DNA of 64,000 nt from Ianthella basta (taxonomy: Eukaryota > Porifera > Demospongiae > Verongiida > Ianthellidae). The stretch's first letter is position 1, and every line of letters begins with the position of its first letter. The notes beneath the pieces are model-generated. The model was not told the origin of the DNA, ran no database searches, and worked only from the letters and a program-made list of their open reading frames with translations. Of the stretch, positions 11,001 through 19,400 are shown one piece after another. Both the position numbers and the translations under genes were made by a program. The DNA lies in the NCBI GenBank assembly GCA_964019415.1, contig OZ025874.1, positions 8,000,092 through 8,064,091 on the forward strand, written 5' to 3'.

Positions 11001-13740
11001 TCTGGTCTTCTTCGCCCTGAAGAAGACCAGAGCATCTGGTCGAAACGTCGGCAAGGTTTTTCAACCCTGTTGTGAAGCTGGTATTAGAGAACCAACCCTT
11101 TCTGATGATAAGCTTCGTTCGCCGGTTTTCGGTCCTGTTTAGGAGTAGCCCGACTTTTCGTTTGTATTACAGCATCTGATACACAATAATAGTACACTTT
11201 TGCATTCCGGAAGCCAAGGCCTCCTCATGCATGTGTCGCACTGCAGCTGCCATTATTGTGATACACCCTGGTGACAGATGTGTCTACTAAAAGTTGGGGG
11301 CAGGGGGGGGGTCCTGCAACCAAAGCCATTGTGTCACACCCGTTGCCCTCCTGGCCCAGAAGGAGGTACCCGTAGGCTGGGTCTGCCACCTGCCAAGGTT
11401 ATACCCTGGGTCAACTCACAACGGTTTACTGTTTGAATCTGGTGTCCTGATGTCTGCACCAGCCAGGCAGTTGAAACGGCACATTCACCATAATAATACC
11501 AACATTCATGGATTGTCATAATATGGAGTATGTTACACTATCTCAAACTTTTCAGATTCTTTTTGGGCAACAGTTTCATGAAATATATACAGCTGCAATA
11601 TAGAATAGAGTGTCTTGTCAATCCCATTGCTAGCTACAGAAGTTAATTAATTACTCCAAAAAGTTCTCTCTTCACCAGAGGCACCTCACTTCCCAATATT
11701 TTCACAAGGGTTATTTGACCTCCACTTATTACATCTCCAGGGACCTGGGCACCATTTTCTCATCTGATTTCAGTTTCCACCACTAGATGGGTACACTTTG
11801 GAAGCATAAATAAGCTAAATTGGCAGCTGTATGAACTTGTCAAGTCTATATACATATTAAAACATTTCAGGTGTAATATATAGTAATGATATTCTATGTG
11901 TGTATACATAAATGACGTAACCACTTTCCGGTCACGTGGTCAAGAGTTGGAGGTTTGCGCAGGCTGGAGGTATGCGCATAACATATACATGCTTATGCTA
12001 TCCAATATAATCATGTGGGATTTTCTACTATATAGCGGGAAAATTTCGCGAGGTTTAATGTTCGCGATTTGACCAAATTTTCCTTCGCGAATTTTCTCCA
12101 CCCATGATTATAATTATATGCAAACGTCATAATAAGATGGCCGCCACGAAGCGCAGATGTGGATGTAGCCGTTTAAGTGCTATGTTACTGTTCTGTGCCC
12201 GAAGATTTCTTTCAACTAAGTAATTTGCCTGCCAATGAGATCTTCTGGAGGTTGTTAATCGCGAAATTAAAACCGCGAAATGTTCGGCTTTAAACAAAAT
12301 CGCAAAATTTTCTTCCGCGAAATTTTCCCGCTATGATGTATTAAGTTGGGTATTCACAGATGGGGTGGTGCACCTCAAAATGATCTGCAATGAGTTTGTA
12401 GAACTTATGTGCAAATGCATTAAACCTTAATGAATGCAAAATGTATTAGCATTTTATGTAACTATACTGTATTATGTGTTACTTTACAACCTGAGGTATG
12501 CATATTGTTGAATACAGTGTTGCTATCCAACTTGCAATTGATAATATAAATTATATGCATGCATGTTGGTGTTCATTGCATACATACAGGTTCTTTAGTG
12601 CAGCTGTGGCTGATCAGCGTAAGAAAGGCAATCCCCTGTTTCAGTTCATTCAGTGTAGTAATGCTGAACTGGAAGCAAGGATGTGGAAGGGATTGGTTCA
12701 CTGCTGTACTCAAGTGCCAGCCAAAGACAATTTCTATCTCAGCTGGTGCCTCAGGGGGTGTACAGGGTATGACCCACTCACCAAGCCAGACTTTTGCCCA
12801 CCCTACTTGCAGGAGAAGTCCTTTGAAAAGCTGAAGGTTTGAAGTTACTGTAAAGATTATTAGCATGGAAAAGCACACCAAAATGTGACTGTTCACATAA
12901 TTGTATGCATGCACCTGATTTGGAGGACAGAGACGTCAAAGGTCATACATTTAGCAGTAATATTTAGGATTACGAAACCTTTGGTGATGCTACACCTATG
13001 GCTATAGGGGTGCTAGTACTCCTACTAGTGTTACTGGTCCTTGGTTTGTAGCAGTTTCTCCTTCTAATGCATTTAATGAATAACTCTGAACTGCTTATAC
13101 TACTACCAATTTCACTCAGAATCTGGTAGATCGTCTGACTATAGTCACTTCCCCCATTGAGGAATACCTGCCAACAGTGGAGGTGCCATTTGACAAGGTA
13201 AGGATGAGATGCACAGCACTAATAGTAAAACATATGCAAGTATAGATTTCATGCATGCTTATGTAACACTTACTTATGTAGGTGCACACAGCCACACACT
13301 ATAGCTATAGCCTCATTTCAACGGAAACAACACTGGATGGTAGGCTAGGGTGATTACATGCACATGCATATGATTGTAAGTAATAGCTACATAATATGGC
13401 CTAATTGTAACAAATTCTTAGTCCGATTGTATGCACTGCAGTTACACGTCATGTCCTCCTCGTATGCACATACACACTCATGCAGGTGAACATGTCTAAT
13501 GTTCTGGACGTCATGCCAAAAGGAGACAATGTCAATACTTTGTTTGAGAGTCTTGCATCCAAGTGCAGTGGAGGTGCCCGGATTGCCCATTGGGGAATGT
13601 TTGATCTCAACCCCTGCCCAAGGGCAGTGGTAGAGAAAGGCCTACTGGTGCCTCTCTCAGAGCTGGCCTCTGTGCTCTTTAAACAGGACAGGGTGTTCCT
13701 CTACACAGCGTTCCATGTGACAGAGGTGCCACAGAAGTAG
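2011..13740 (+). CDS. DUF3419 / BtaA-like protein, copy A (8 exons)
   Basis: Exons are 2011-2150, 2668-2717, 3056-3179, 3315-3363, 9510-9715, 12590-12836, 13120-13197 and 13486-13740. All junctions are GT-AG and in phase, giving 382 residues. The family (PF11899) includes bacterial BtaA, which moves the 3-amino-3-carboxypropyl group of S-adenosylmethionine onto diacylglycerol, the first step of betaine-lipid (DGTS) synthesis. Exon 1 has KVWEDCRLL. Exons 2-3 give the SAM-binding core SGDNVLNLLLEEP followed by AVDISMVQNAILELK. The last exon carries RIAHWGMFD. Length matches stand-alone BtaA, with no fused methyltransferase. Start chosen by alignment with copy B. Intron 4 (6.1 kb) holds a fold-back element and a gypsy retrotransposon; intron 5 holds four more inverted repeats. 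The reading frame is nevertheless intact. Substrate in an animal is inferred only. Confidence 0.85.
3435..3759. mobile_element. Fold-back (MITE-like) element in intron 4 of copy A
   Basis: The two halves are near-perfect inverted repeats of about 150 bases around a short centre near 3585-3605. The termini read ACTAGTGTGTAAAA and its complement. No coding capacity is seen. A clear target-site duplication could not be assigned, so the exact ends may be off by a few bases. Confidence 0.75.
3792..4091 (-). repeat. 3' LTR of the gypsy element
   Basis: 300 bases, almost identical to 8685-8982. It starts TGTGACG and ends GTCACA. On the minus strand it is the downstream LTR, directly preceded by the polypurine tract. 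Confidence 0.92.
4092..4105 (-). other. Polypurine tract of the gypsy element
   Basis: On the minus strand the purine run AAGGGGGAAGGGG directly abuts the downstream LTR, the expected position of the plus-strand primer. Confidence 0.75.
4140..4373 (-). pseudogene. Frameshifted end of the gypsy RNase H domain
   Basis: This stretch encodes the rest of the RNase H domain, with TDHKPLAW and a terminal region rich in GNADGLSR, typical of the C-terminal end of gypsy RNase H. It is out of frame with the main polyprotein, which stops at 4361; the two frames overlap by 13 bases. The simplest reading is a single-base loss just before the RNase H middle part, so this copy cannot make a complete RNase H without frameshifting. 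A programmed shift at this site inside a catalytic domain would be unusual. Confidence 0.8.
4361..8557 (-). CDS. Gag-Pol polyprotein of the gypsy element (truncated in RNase H)
   Basis: An open frame of 1398 codons from the first ATG (8557); the frame is open further upstream to the LTR edge but without an ATG. In order: a charged gag region; a CCHC zinc knuckle CFQCNRFGHMMYNC near residue 300; an aspartic protease motif LVDTGSDRTM near 362; an integrase with an HHCC zinc domain (about 600-645) and D, D, E catalytic motifs in MDIVGPL, TDQGTNF and TDGLVERF (about 670-770); a GPY/F-like module near 905; an RT with YIDDIVVF near 1200; and the start of RNase H with DASDYGLGAVL near 1355. Gag and Pol are in one frame, with no stop or shift between them. 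The frame ends at KECLA because of a frameshift. Confidence 0.92.
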   Translation of the reverse strand: MSKQTKKTSERGEKEPTAAVTGEETDGGVSATTLVEILRDQQRLMKDQQESQRQILMEIIEQQRAEMAKHRDQMTDILARAEAGAGKDTTKVSLPKPTLQKLSVDDDVEHFLEMFERTAKQRDWPEDVWAMQLAGLLTGKAMAAYANLGIESANDYQAVKQAILRRYQVNAETHRQQFRQDRKKSNESYAEWADRLRDRFAKWKRDREISVEEMILLEQFIAGVPEGLAIALKEKEPKSLTEAAELADTYALAREDGGKGSAKETTPLGTAPRANKQESRRVEPSGPGEQKGRDQTNQRGEKRCFQCNRFGHMMYNCPYKKEASTPARPKALYGGSCQEVAWNEQSYKYLRRGRLDGRSVQMLVDTGSDRTMVAADFIESSKVNGSDRVPVVCVHGDTVSYPTAVVQLQVGTWQQQARVVIAPELPVAVLLGRDLYDPVDRESPTRGLMVVTRSAKKKAEQDVANSEDSQGLSGDVPSDESASPEETTADSEKLAPEVPTEVTESHPPTESESEVTGTEDKVQEGGEQGLPATAVELRAWQQGDPTLEKAHGLVIERPAEERVYFYQQEGLLYRHWQPKGTGLAKACEQLVLPKQCRLVVLRLAHDVPMAGHLGITKTKDRILQRYYWPGIFSEVARYCKSCEVCQKSQPRRPARAEMVPMPLVPLPFQRVAMDIVGPLPRTKRGNRFILTFCDYATRYPEAVPLPSVEAPRVAKELMSIFSRLGIPEQILTDQGTNFMSATLEEVYHLLQVKRIRTSPYHPQTDGLVERFNATLKLMLKKFVNKKGKDWDEYLPYLLFAYREVPQESTGFSPFELLFGRRVRGPLDVLKEVWTAQTGEETPAIVHMTEMRERLQDMADVVKEAAEKAQIHQKSHYDQHAKKRALSPGDKVLVLLPSSANKLKLEWAGPYQVLRRLSDVDYEVETPGRHREKKIVHINLLKKWNDPQTALLATAEGETEQTWEASDVGESPGEGEDWEDPLQEASNLEEKLYSFDSKPTGTDLLPELSPNLDASKREELLSLISQYPSVFNDKPGRTTVIQHEVHVGDATPIHQRPYRVPYSRRSAVKAELDKMLAENIIRPSTSPWASPIVLVPKKDGEVRFCVDYRKVNQVAKFDTYPMPRVEEVFEGMGTASVVSTLDLAKGYWQIPLTPESREKTAFTTPFGLFEFEVMPFGLHNAAATFQRTMNHVLRGCQGFAQAYIDDIVVFSHNWQEHLRHLQEVFDQLRQAGLTVKLKKCRFGQDHTRYLGHVIGGGKVQPDPEKVRSVQNYPEPKTKKDVRSFLGLAGYYRRFIPGFATVAAPLTQLTKKGQPSLVNVDQPCQKAFTHLKGVLMTQPVLQVADPGKPFLLQTDASDYGLGAVLSQEDAKGEEHPVAFASRKLFPREMNYSVIEKECLA
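8665..8682 (-). other. Primer-binding site of the gypsy element
   Basis: Two bases after the upstream LTR the minus strand reads TGGTGGCAGCGGCGGG, starting with the TGG expected to pair with a tRNA 3'-CCA. I have not matched it to a particular tRNA. Confidence 0.65.
8685..8982 (-). repeat. 5' LTR of the gypsy element
   Basis: 298 bases. It differs from 3792-4091 by one substitution near the start and a two-base deletion in an A-rich stretch. It is followed by the CTATG target duplication at 8983-8987. Confidence 0.92.
9868..10129. mobile_element. Fold-back (MITE-like) element in intron 5 of copy A
   Basis: Two arms of roughly 120 bases are nearly exact reverse complements. They begin CTAGAAATAATAAAAATTTT and close around a short centre near 9990-10010. 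There is no coding capacity. The centre shares words such as CATTCAAGGGTGTAGG with 17139-17155, so relatives exist in this window. Confidence 0.75.
10373..10535. mobile_element. Inverted-repeat element
   Basis: Arms starting AGCGGATTTAGGCAATCTTG pair with the complement ending at 10535 around a spacer near 10440-10470. The inner part (GTTACCTAGGATAC) recurs at 24577-24644, so this is a dispersed family. Confidence 0.65.
10925..11106. mobile_element. Inverted-repeat element with a degenerate hammerhead-like core
   Basis: Two arms of about 85-90 bases are near-perfect reverse complements around 11015. The right arm contains CTGAAGA, then an extra A, a GACCAG/CTGGTC hairpin and CGAAACGTC. That is the skeleton of a hammerhead ribozyme but with an unpaired base between the core and stem II. 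Similar words occur in many invertebrate mobile elements. Confidence 0.65.
12033..12334. mobile_element. MITE with terminal inverted repeats
   Basis: Terminal inverted repeats TAGCGGGAAAATTTCGCG and its complement bound about 300 bases without coding capacity, flanked by TA. An internal segment (AAGATGGCCGCCAC and surroundings) recurs at about 30300-30395. Confidence 0.75.
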
Positions 13741-14522
13741 CTATTCTCACAGTACATAGTATATATACATATAGGATGCTATAGATGTACGTATAAGCAA
13801 ACAAGTTGCAGACTGCTTGCAATTAGTATAATTATAGCTAGCTATGTTATATATACAGAATGAAATTTACTGGACCATCAACATGAGTATGGATGTGGTT
13901 TCACCTCATGCATTGATCCAGGCCTATTTTATACTAAGATACTTGCCCTGGCACTTTTCCACATGATGTTAATTGTGCAGGGTTGCAGTCCACAGTACAA
14001 CCCAATCAGATTACAGTATGCTGTGACGTCACAAACCAGCTGCAGCTTGTGACAAGCCATCTCCAAATTTGCAAATGGCAAATTATGCATTCATGCCACA
14101 GTTGTTGATATATAGGTGAGTTTTAAGGAGCTCTTATATACAAGGTGTCATCAATAATAGTGTGGCACGACTATATTAGCTAGCTAGCTATAGAGCATGG
14201 ATAGTATAATATGGAGAGGGTATATCCTATCCATGGCTAGATCATCCCAGACAAGAGCCTGAAAGTGGAGGCCTTCTCCCCGCCCTGGGCGCTTAGGACG
14301 TCTATATATAAGGGCTTCAGAAGCCACATATTATCACCCACAGACATGCATAGTATTACGAAGCTTGATGGTGCGCGAAGTGATTTCCGTCACACACACG
14401 TACGGAAGTTCATCACAAACTTATCAGATGATCACCAGCGTCCGTTGGTTGGACCACAGCTCTGACTAAGTTCACTTTGTAGTGCTGGCACTGGAGTATT
14501 TATCTGTGCCACTGGTAGAAAA
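13741..14522 (+). other. Intergenic DNA after copy A; decayed duplicate of the promoter region
   Basis: No gene is seen. From about 14430 the sequence resembles the region just upstream of copy A (shared words such as AGCGTCCGTTGG), so this is the left part of a decayed third copy. Confidence 0.5.
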
Positions 14523-14695
14523 ATGGCTCAGCCAATTAGCAAGACAGTCAAGGACGCTAGCCATGATCAAGTCATCCCTTTATTCATTAATTCCTCTGTT
14601 TACTTTTAAAGCCATGTACCATTATGTCACTCTACATTATGCAATTTCATGCAGGCTTTATGACATCCATTGACACATTCCCCCATTAGTATTCG

Positions 14696-14946
14696 CTCTT
14701 GTCGAAACCACAAGTGTTTCACTAGTGGTGGACACAAGAGTAGCTAGTCATCTTACCATCCATCAGTACGCCACACTGATGAGCCCCAACTAGGGCGAAA
14801 CAGCTGTCTGTGGCTCTACCATCTTTGTAGGATGACTAGCGGGGGAAGGCTGTGATCACTGGTTGCCATTAATAGGGCGTGATGCCCCCCAGCCTCCTGA
14901 GACACCATTGGTGTAGGAGGCTGGTTGGTGTAATATTCCCAGTGAT
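14696..14946 (+). other. Structured RNA element around the hammerhead
   Basis: The hammerhead is flanked by further strong hairpins. CTCTTGT (14696-14702) pairs with ACAAGAG (14734-14740). ATCACTGG (14855-14862) pairs with CCAGTGAT (14939-14946). Inside the latter, CCAGCCTCC (14889-14897) pairs with GGAGGCTGG (14916-14924). Together this suggests a compact structured transcript of about 250 bases, perhaps a small retroelement. No reading frame or poly(A) tail is seen. Confidence 0.5.
14744..14839 (+). ncRNA. Type I hammerhead ribozyme
   Basis: All elements of the fold can be placed. Outer stem I pairs CTAGTCATC (14744-14752) with GATGACTAG (14831-14839). Inner stem I pairs GCCACA (14770-14775) with TGTGGC (14809-14814). 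The core CTGATGA is at 14776-14782. Stem II pairs GCCC (14783-14786) with GGGC (14793-14796) around CAACTA. GAAA follows at 14797-14800. A very short stem III (AC/GT) gives the cleavage trinucleotide GTC, with cutting predicted after C14808. Short stem III is typical of metazoan hammerheads in Penelope-like elements and retrozymes. Only one copy is seen here, so the host element is unknown. Confidence 0.85.
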
Positions 14947-15156
14947 TAATCTCTATCTATCAACACCCACCCTTATTTCACGAGTTGTACTTTACCAGTT
15001 TTGTATTACAGCTGAAGAAGATCTATGGATCAAAATGTCCTGTAACTTATTGAAGTAGATGCCTGTTTTCAATGTCCTTTACCGTTCCTGCTATACTCCA
15101 GCTGGAAACTAGAGGTGCCCAGATTGGACGTTCCATGTGACAGAGGTGCCACAGTA

Positions 15157-16442
15157 GTAATTGTTCATTTTAATTTGCAGTAGTGCTTAAGTTGCTAGAT
15201 CATGTACTTAACAAAATGGTATGTAAAAGTTGCAAAGCCATTCAATAGTAACATAATCTTGAATGCTGTCAATTATTTTTGCTACAATAATTCTGCAATA
15301 ATTGTGATTAAGTTGATGCATAGATTGCATATAGGTACATCAAAATGCATGCATAATATACACTCTCTGCTTATAGGAATATATAACATAACATATATCA
15401 TGTAATGAACCCTTCAAAACACAAACACATAATTGCATGTATCAATTCAAGAGATGAAATACCAGACAAGGAAGTATGTTTGGATACGAAATACAATTTC
15501 AATTACACATGCATATACTTGACTATGTGTTGTATACCATGAGAAAGCTGATTGACACTAGTTGAGGTAGCACTCTAATTTCCAAAGCACTGGTCCACAC
15601 CAAGTACTAATGCATGGTTACAATTGGATTTCCCTGAACCATCCAACTGTTACCTGTAAAAGACAACTGTCATGCAGGTGCTGAGTGTTTGGTCAGCAGA
15701 TCAATACAATAATAGCTGTAGTACTACTGCAATGGCCTCCCATTAATGCAAACTACTATATATATATATGTTACGCGCATACCTCCAACCTGCGCAAACC
15801 TCCAACTACATCCATATTATAACCAGACAATTTCAGTTTTCTTTAAGTGGGATACTGCATCTGACATGCAATACATCTCTGTTTGGAATTATACATGTAT
15901 TAAATCTTATGGCCATAAAGAATTATAATGTAATAAAATTTACGTTCAAATGCATATTTAGTACGTGCATTAATGTTTACACATGTGGCTAAATAGCACT
16001 ATTACATTATAAATTATGGCTAAATGCATGAATCCCAAGCACCACAACTACTCCAGACAGGGCCTTGTGTATAGACTCCTGTGCCACAACATCTTCACTT
16101 TTGCCGCGACGACCAGAGCATGCATCCGCTCAACATCATTAGAGAGGTGACTGCCTTATACAGTGACCATCTCAGACAGGTTCCACTGTAACATGGACTA
16201 GTGGGAAATAATATTATACACTTAGTACCATGCAGTGCCATTCTGTCCTTTCCCTGGTAATGAATTTGAGTGTTAGCACCAGTTGCATTGACTGAGCCAT
16301 TACCATGCACATCTTGGTACCAATCTATTGCTATAATGGCATGTAGATCATGCAAAAACACTCCATTCATATAGCTACAAAGACCACAAGATTGTCACTT
16401 ATTCTTTAGAACAACCGCAGGAGGATCAATCAAGAAACAATC
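15157..16442 (+). other. Intergenic DNA before copy B
   Basis: AT-rich sequence with no convincing gene. Positions about 15775-15806 hold an inverted copy of a 29-base motif (GGAGGTTTGCGCAGG and flanks) also found at about 11951-11980 in intron 5 of copy A. Confidence 0.5.
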
Positions 16443-19400
16443 ATGACCCATCCAGTTAACAATACTGCCAAGGTCACTGGTCAGAATCATGTGATTCTTT
16501 ACAGCAAGGTTTGGGAAGATTGCAGACTGCTGTCCAAGGGACTTCAAATACAACATCAAGACCGTGTTCTCTCCATCACTGGGTAGGTAGCTACACAAAA
16601 ATTATTATACAAGTACAGAGCATAGTTACTAGTTGTTCAGTTTGCTTCGATAGTATACGTACATAGTTGCCCATGCAGATAAGTAGTTACACCAAACCAG
16701 CAAAAAGCACTGAAGTCATTATAGTTCCTTAGATACCTGCTTTCAAAACCGTCTTGTAATTATGTATTTTCAATTAATATCATATGTATGCTATGTATGT
16801 AGGGATGGTGGTGGTTGTTTGTATGCTATAATACAAACGGAAAGTATATAGCGATACTCCTGAACAGTAGTAAGGACCGACACAAGAAACCGCCTACAAG
16901 GAAGGGAGGCTGTACAGTATACAGAGGTAACACTACTTTCACGTGCAAGCTTGCCGTTGTGTAGAAAGCGTCGACGCCTTTTCCTGTGTCTTTCCCTCGT
17001 CTTTTTAATATTTCCTCCGCGCTCGTGCCATTTGGCAGCCATTTCACTTACAGCGCGGTTGCTTCTGGCCGTCATATTCTCGTTCGTCTGTTGTGCAGAG
17101 GTTGCTGCCACTTCCGGTTCCACTCCACAATCATCCTGCATTCAAGGGTGTAGGTACAGTGCAGCTCTTTTGTATGTATGTAGGGGCCCTACATCTAGAC
17201 CACCTGTGGTGTGGGTATATATGTAGCTACAGCCAATATCCCTCCATGCAGAAAGTGAGTCAGAGTGGCAGTAAATTAAAATATGATTGGGAGTGTGGGA
17301 GTTACTCTGTGACCAAGCCAGTCTTGCCTACCACCACAATTTTCTGGATCACGTAATTTGGGGGGGAGGGGGGCTACAGCCCCCTAGCCCCCTGTTCTGC
17401 CCTCCTAGCCTATATCACAGCTAACTCTGCAACATATAGCATATAGCCTATTCAAATAGAAGTAAGACATCTCGCACCCACCCACCACAGCTTACCCTAG
17501 GTTGCCCACCCAGCCACATCCCACAACGTGCTACACACCCTGCCATGCATTCGGGACACATTCCTTTGTTGCCACTGTTGTTTGGAAGCCTTTCAAGTAA
17601 ATCAGCCATTGCCCATGTGCAATTTGCATTCCATAAAAAACAAGGGTGTGTAATAATGTTTCCTCCAAAAACAAGGGCAGTTGTAGGGATGGTGCAGTGT
17701 ATCTCTGAAGGGCATGGCAAACCACCTGGCGGAAAAAAAAACAAGGAGGAGGGCTGGTCCATGCAAAGAAGGGAGCCAGCCTGTCCACGTAAAATCCAGG
17801 TCATTAACAGTTGCTGACTTTGAGTACATTTGCACCATCCCTACATCTGGGAACATTTTGCTTCGCTTGCGGTCTTGCTACCATCCCCTCTTTCTCCACC
17901 TGCATATTGTTATGCAATTGTGAGTGTGCAATAACAAGCTAAAGGGCTGCTACACACAACTAAAATTGCATGCCTATTCCAGCTATGCATCTCCCCATGT
18001 ACACATCACCAAGCTGCATGCATACACCTATGTACATGACTAAACCGCTGATGAGGAAAGGCTGTACAGCTATATAGCAACTGCAGTCTGGTACACCGTG
18101 GCGCATGCATATGTACAGATGTGTTCTGATATACTGTAAGACACTACCTATCTGGATATATACGTATATGAAGGTCGAACTTTACAAATGTTGGCAGTGA
18201 GGTGTACAATGTTTGTGCTGGCCTAGAGTGTGGGCATGAAAGTGAGTGTGGTGATTTGCAGGCAGTGATGTAGTGAACAGCTATGGTAAGTATTGACACT
18301 GCAGTTGAGCTTAGTGGTCTGCCAGGGTCTCATGGCAGAGCGAGATGGCTACATAAGAGATGAACCTAAAGAATATGAAGCCTGCAGCTGATACTTACAT
18401 GGAAATACGTTATGAATTGGAAGAGTAGGAGTCCTAGATTCTAGAGCACAGCAAAGTAGATTGAGTAGCAAGCAATTTCCAGGGATAAACCTGGTGGAAA
18501 GGGAAGATAGAGCAAAGCAAAGCAGAGAGATGGGCAAATTGCAAGGCTGTACCTGTAGGTGTTAAAGGGGAAGCTGAATAGCCAGAATGGTTGTGCAGTA
18601 GTAGGAGGCGCGGCAAAATGTTGCCAGATGTTGGAATGGTGCAAATGTATTCAAAGTCAGTGAATGTTAATGCCATTGAATTGACCTGGGTTTTGCATGG
18701 ACAAGCTGGCCCCCTCTTTGCATGGACCGGCCCTCCTCCTTGTTCCTATGTTTTTTCCACCAAGTGGTTTGCCATGCCTTCAGAGACACACCGCACCATC
18801 CCTACATCTGCCCTTGATTATGGAGGGAATATATTTACACACCCTTACAGTTATAATTATTCTGCTACTTACATCATACTGACTATATACTGTACTGATA
18901 AGAATTTCTGTACCAGAAAACCACACATCAAACGCTGCAGCGCTGGCGACTGCACACGCACGCACGTGTTATGTGGATATGCGCAGTTATTAGCACAATT
19001 ATTTATATCCAAATTCTTGTAACAGCAAGGGCTTTTAAACAGATGTTTATCTTCTGAAATTCTAAATAATCTTAAATACACTTATGTACTGAGTACATAG
19101 TAAATAGCAAATAGAATAAATGTTTCATTACAAGCAATTTTTCTGCAGATCTGGGGACAATGTGTTGAATCTCTTGCTTGAGGAACCAAAGGCAATCAGT
19201 AGGTTTGGTAATATAATTATATAGCATGTCACCAATTTGTCCTCTGTGTATATGTGTGTGCATGTGTGAGATGTGTGTGGGTGCATGTGTGTGTGTGTGC
19301 TTGTGTTAACAAGATGACCAACACACGGGAACCAGTGCAGAGAAGTGATCCGCTGCTCTAGTCATCTGCAATCAAAAACGCCCAGCAAGCACAGACATGA

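Larger units (their letters stand above)
14523..15156 (+). pseudogene. Relic of a third DUF3419 copy (exon 1 and exon 8 pieces)
   Basis: At 14523 an ATG begins a stretch matching the first half of exon 1 of copy A (MAQPISKTVK versus MAQPVSKTAK) until about 14580, where homology stops before the KVWED motif. Around 15111-15156 a piece of the last exon reappears: a fragment of the GGARIAHW region is joined directly to the final codons (VPQ then stop), with about 100 bases missing between them. Exons 2-7 are not found. The hammerhead element lies between the pieces. The relic shows that the region once carried three tandem copies, or that unequal exchange took place between A and B. Confidence 0.65.

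Noticed and set aside
16791-17141. Minus-strand frame of 116 codons with an Arg/Lys-rich stretch
   Set aside because: No family resemblance; the region contains dispersed-repeat words, lies inside an intron of copy B, and no splice partner exon is found.
18046-18060. CTGATGAGGAAAGG, hammerhead-like
   Set aside because: There is no room for stem II between the core and GAAA, and the flanks do not pair.
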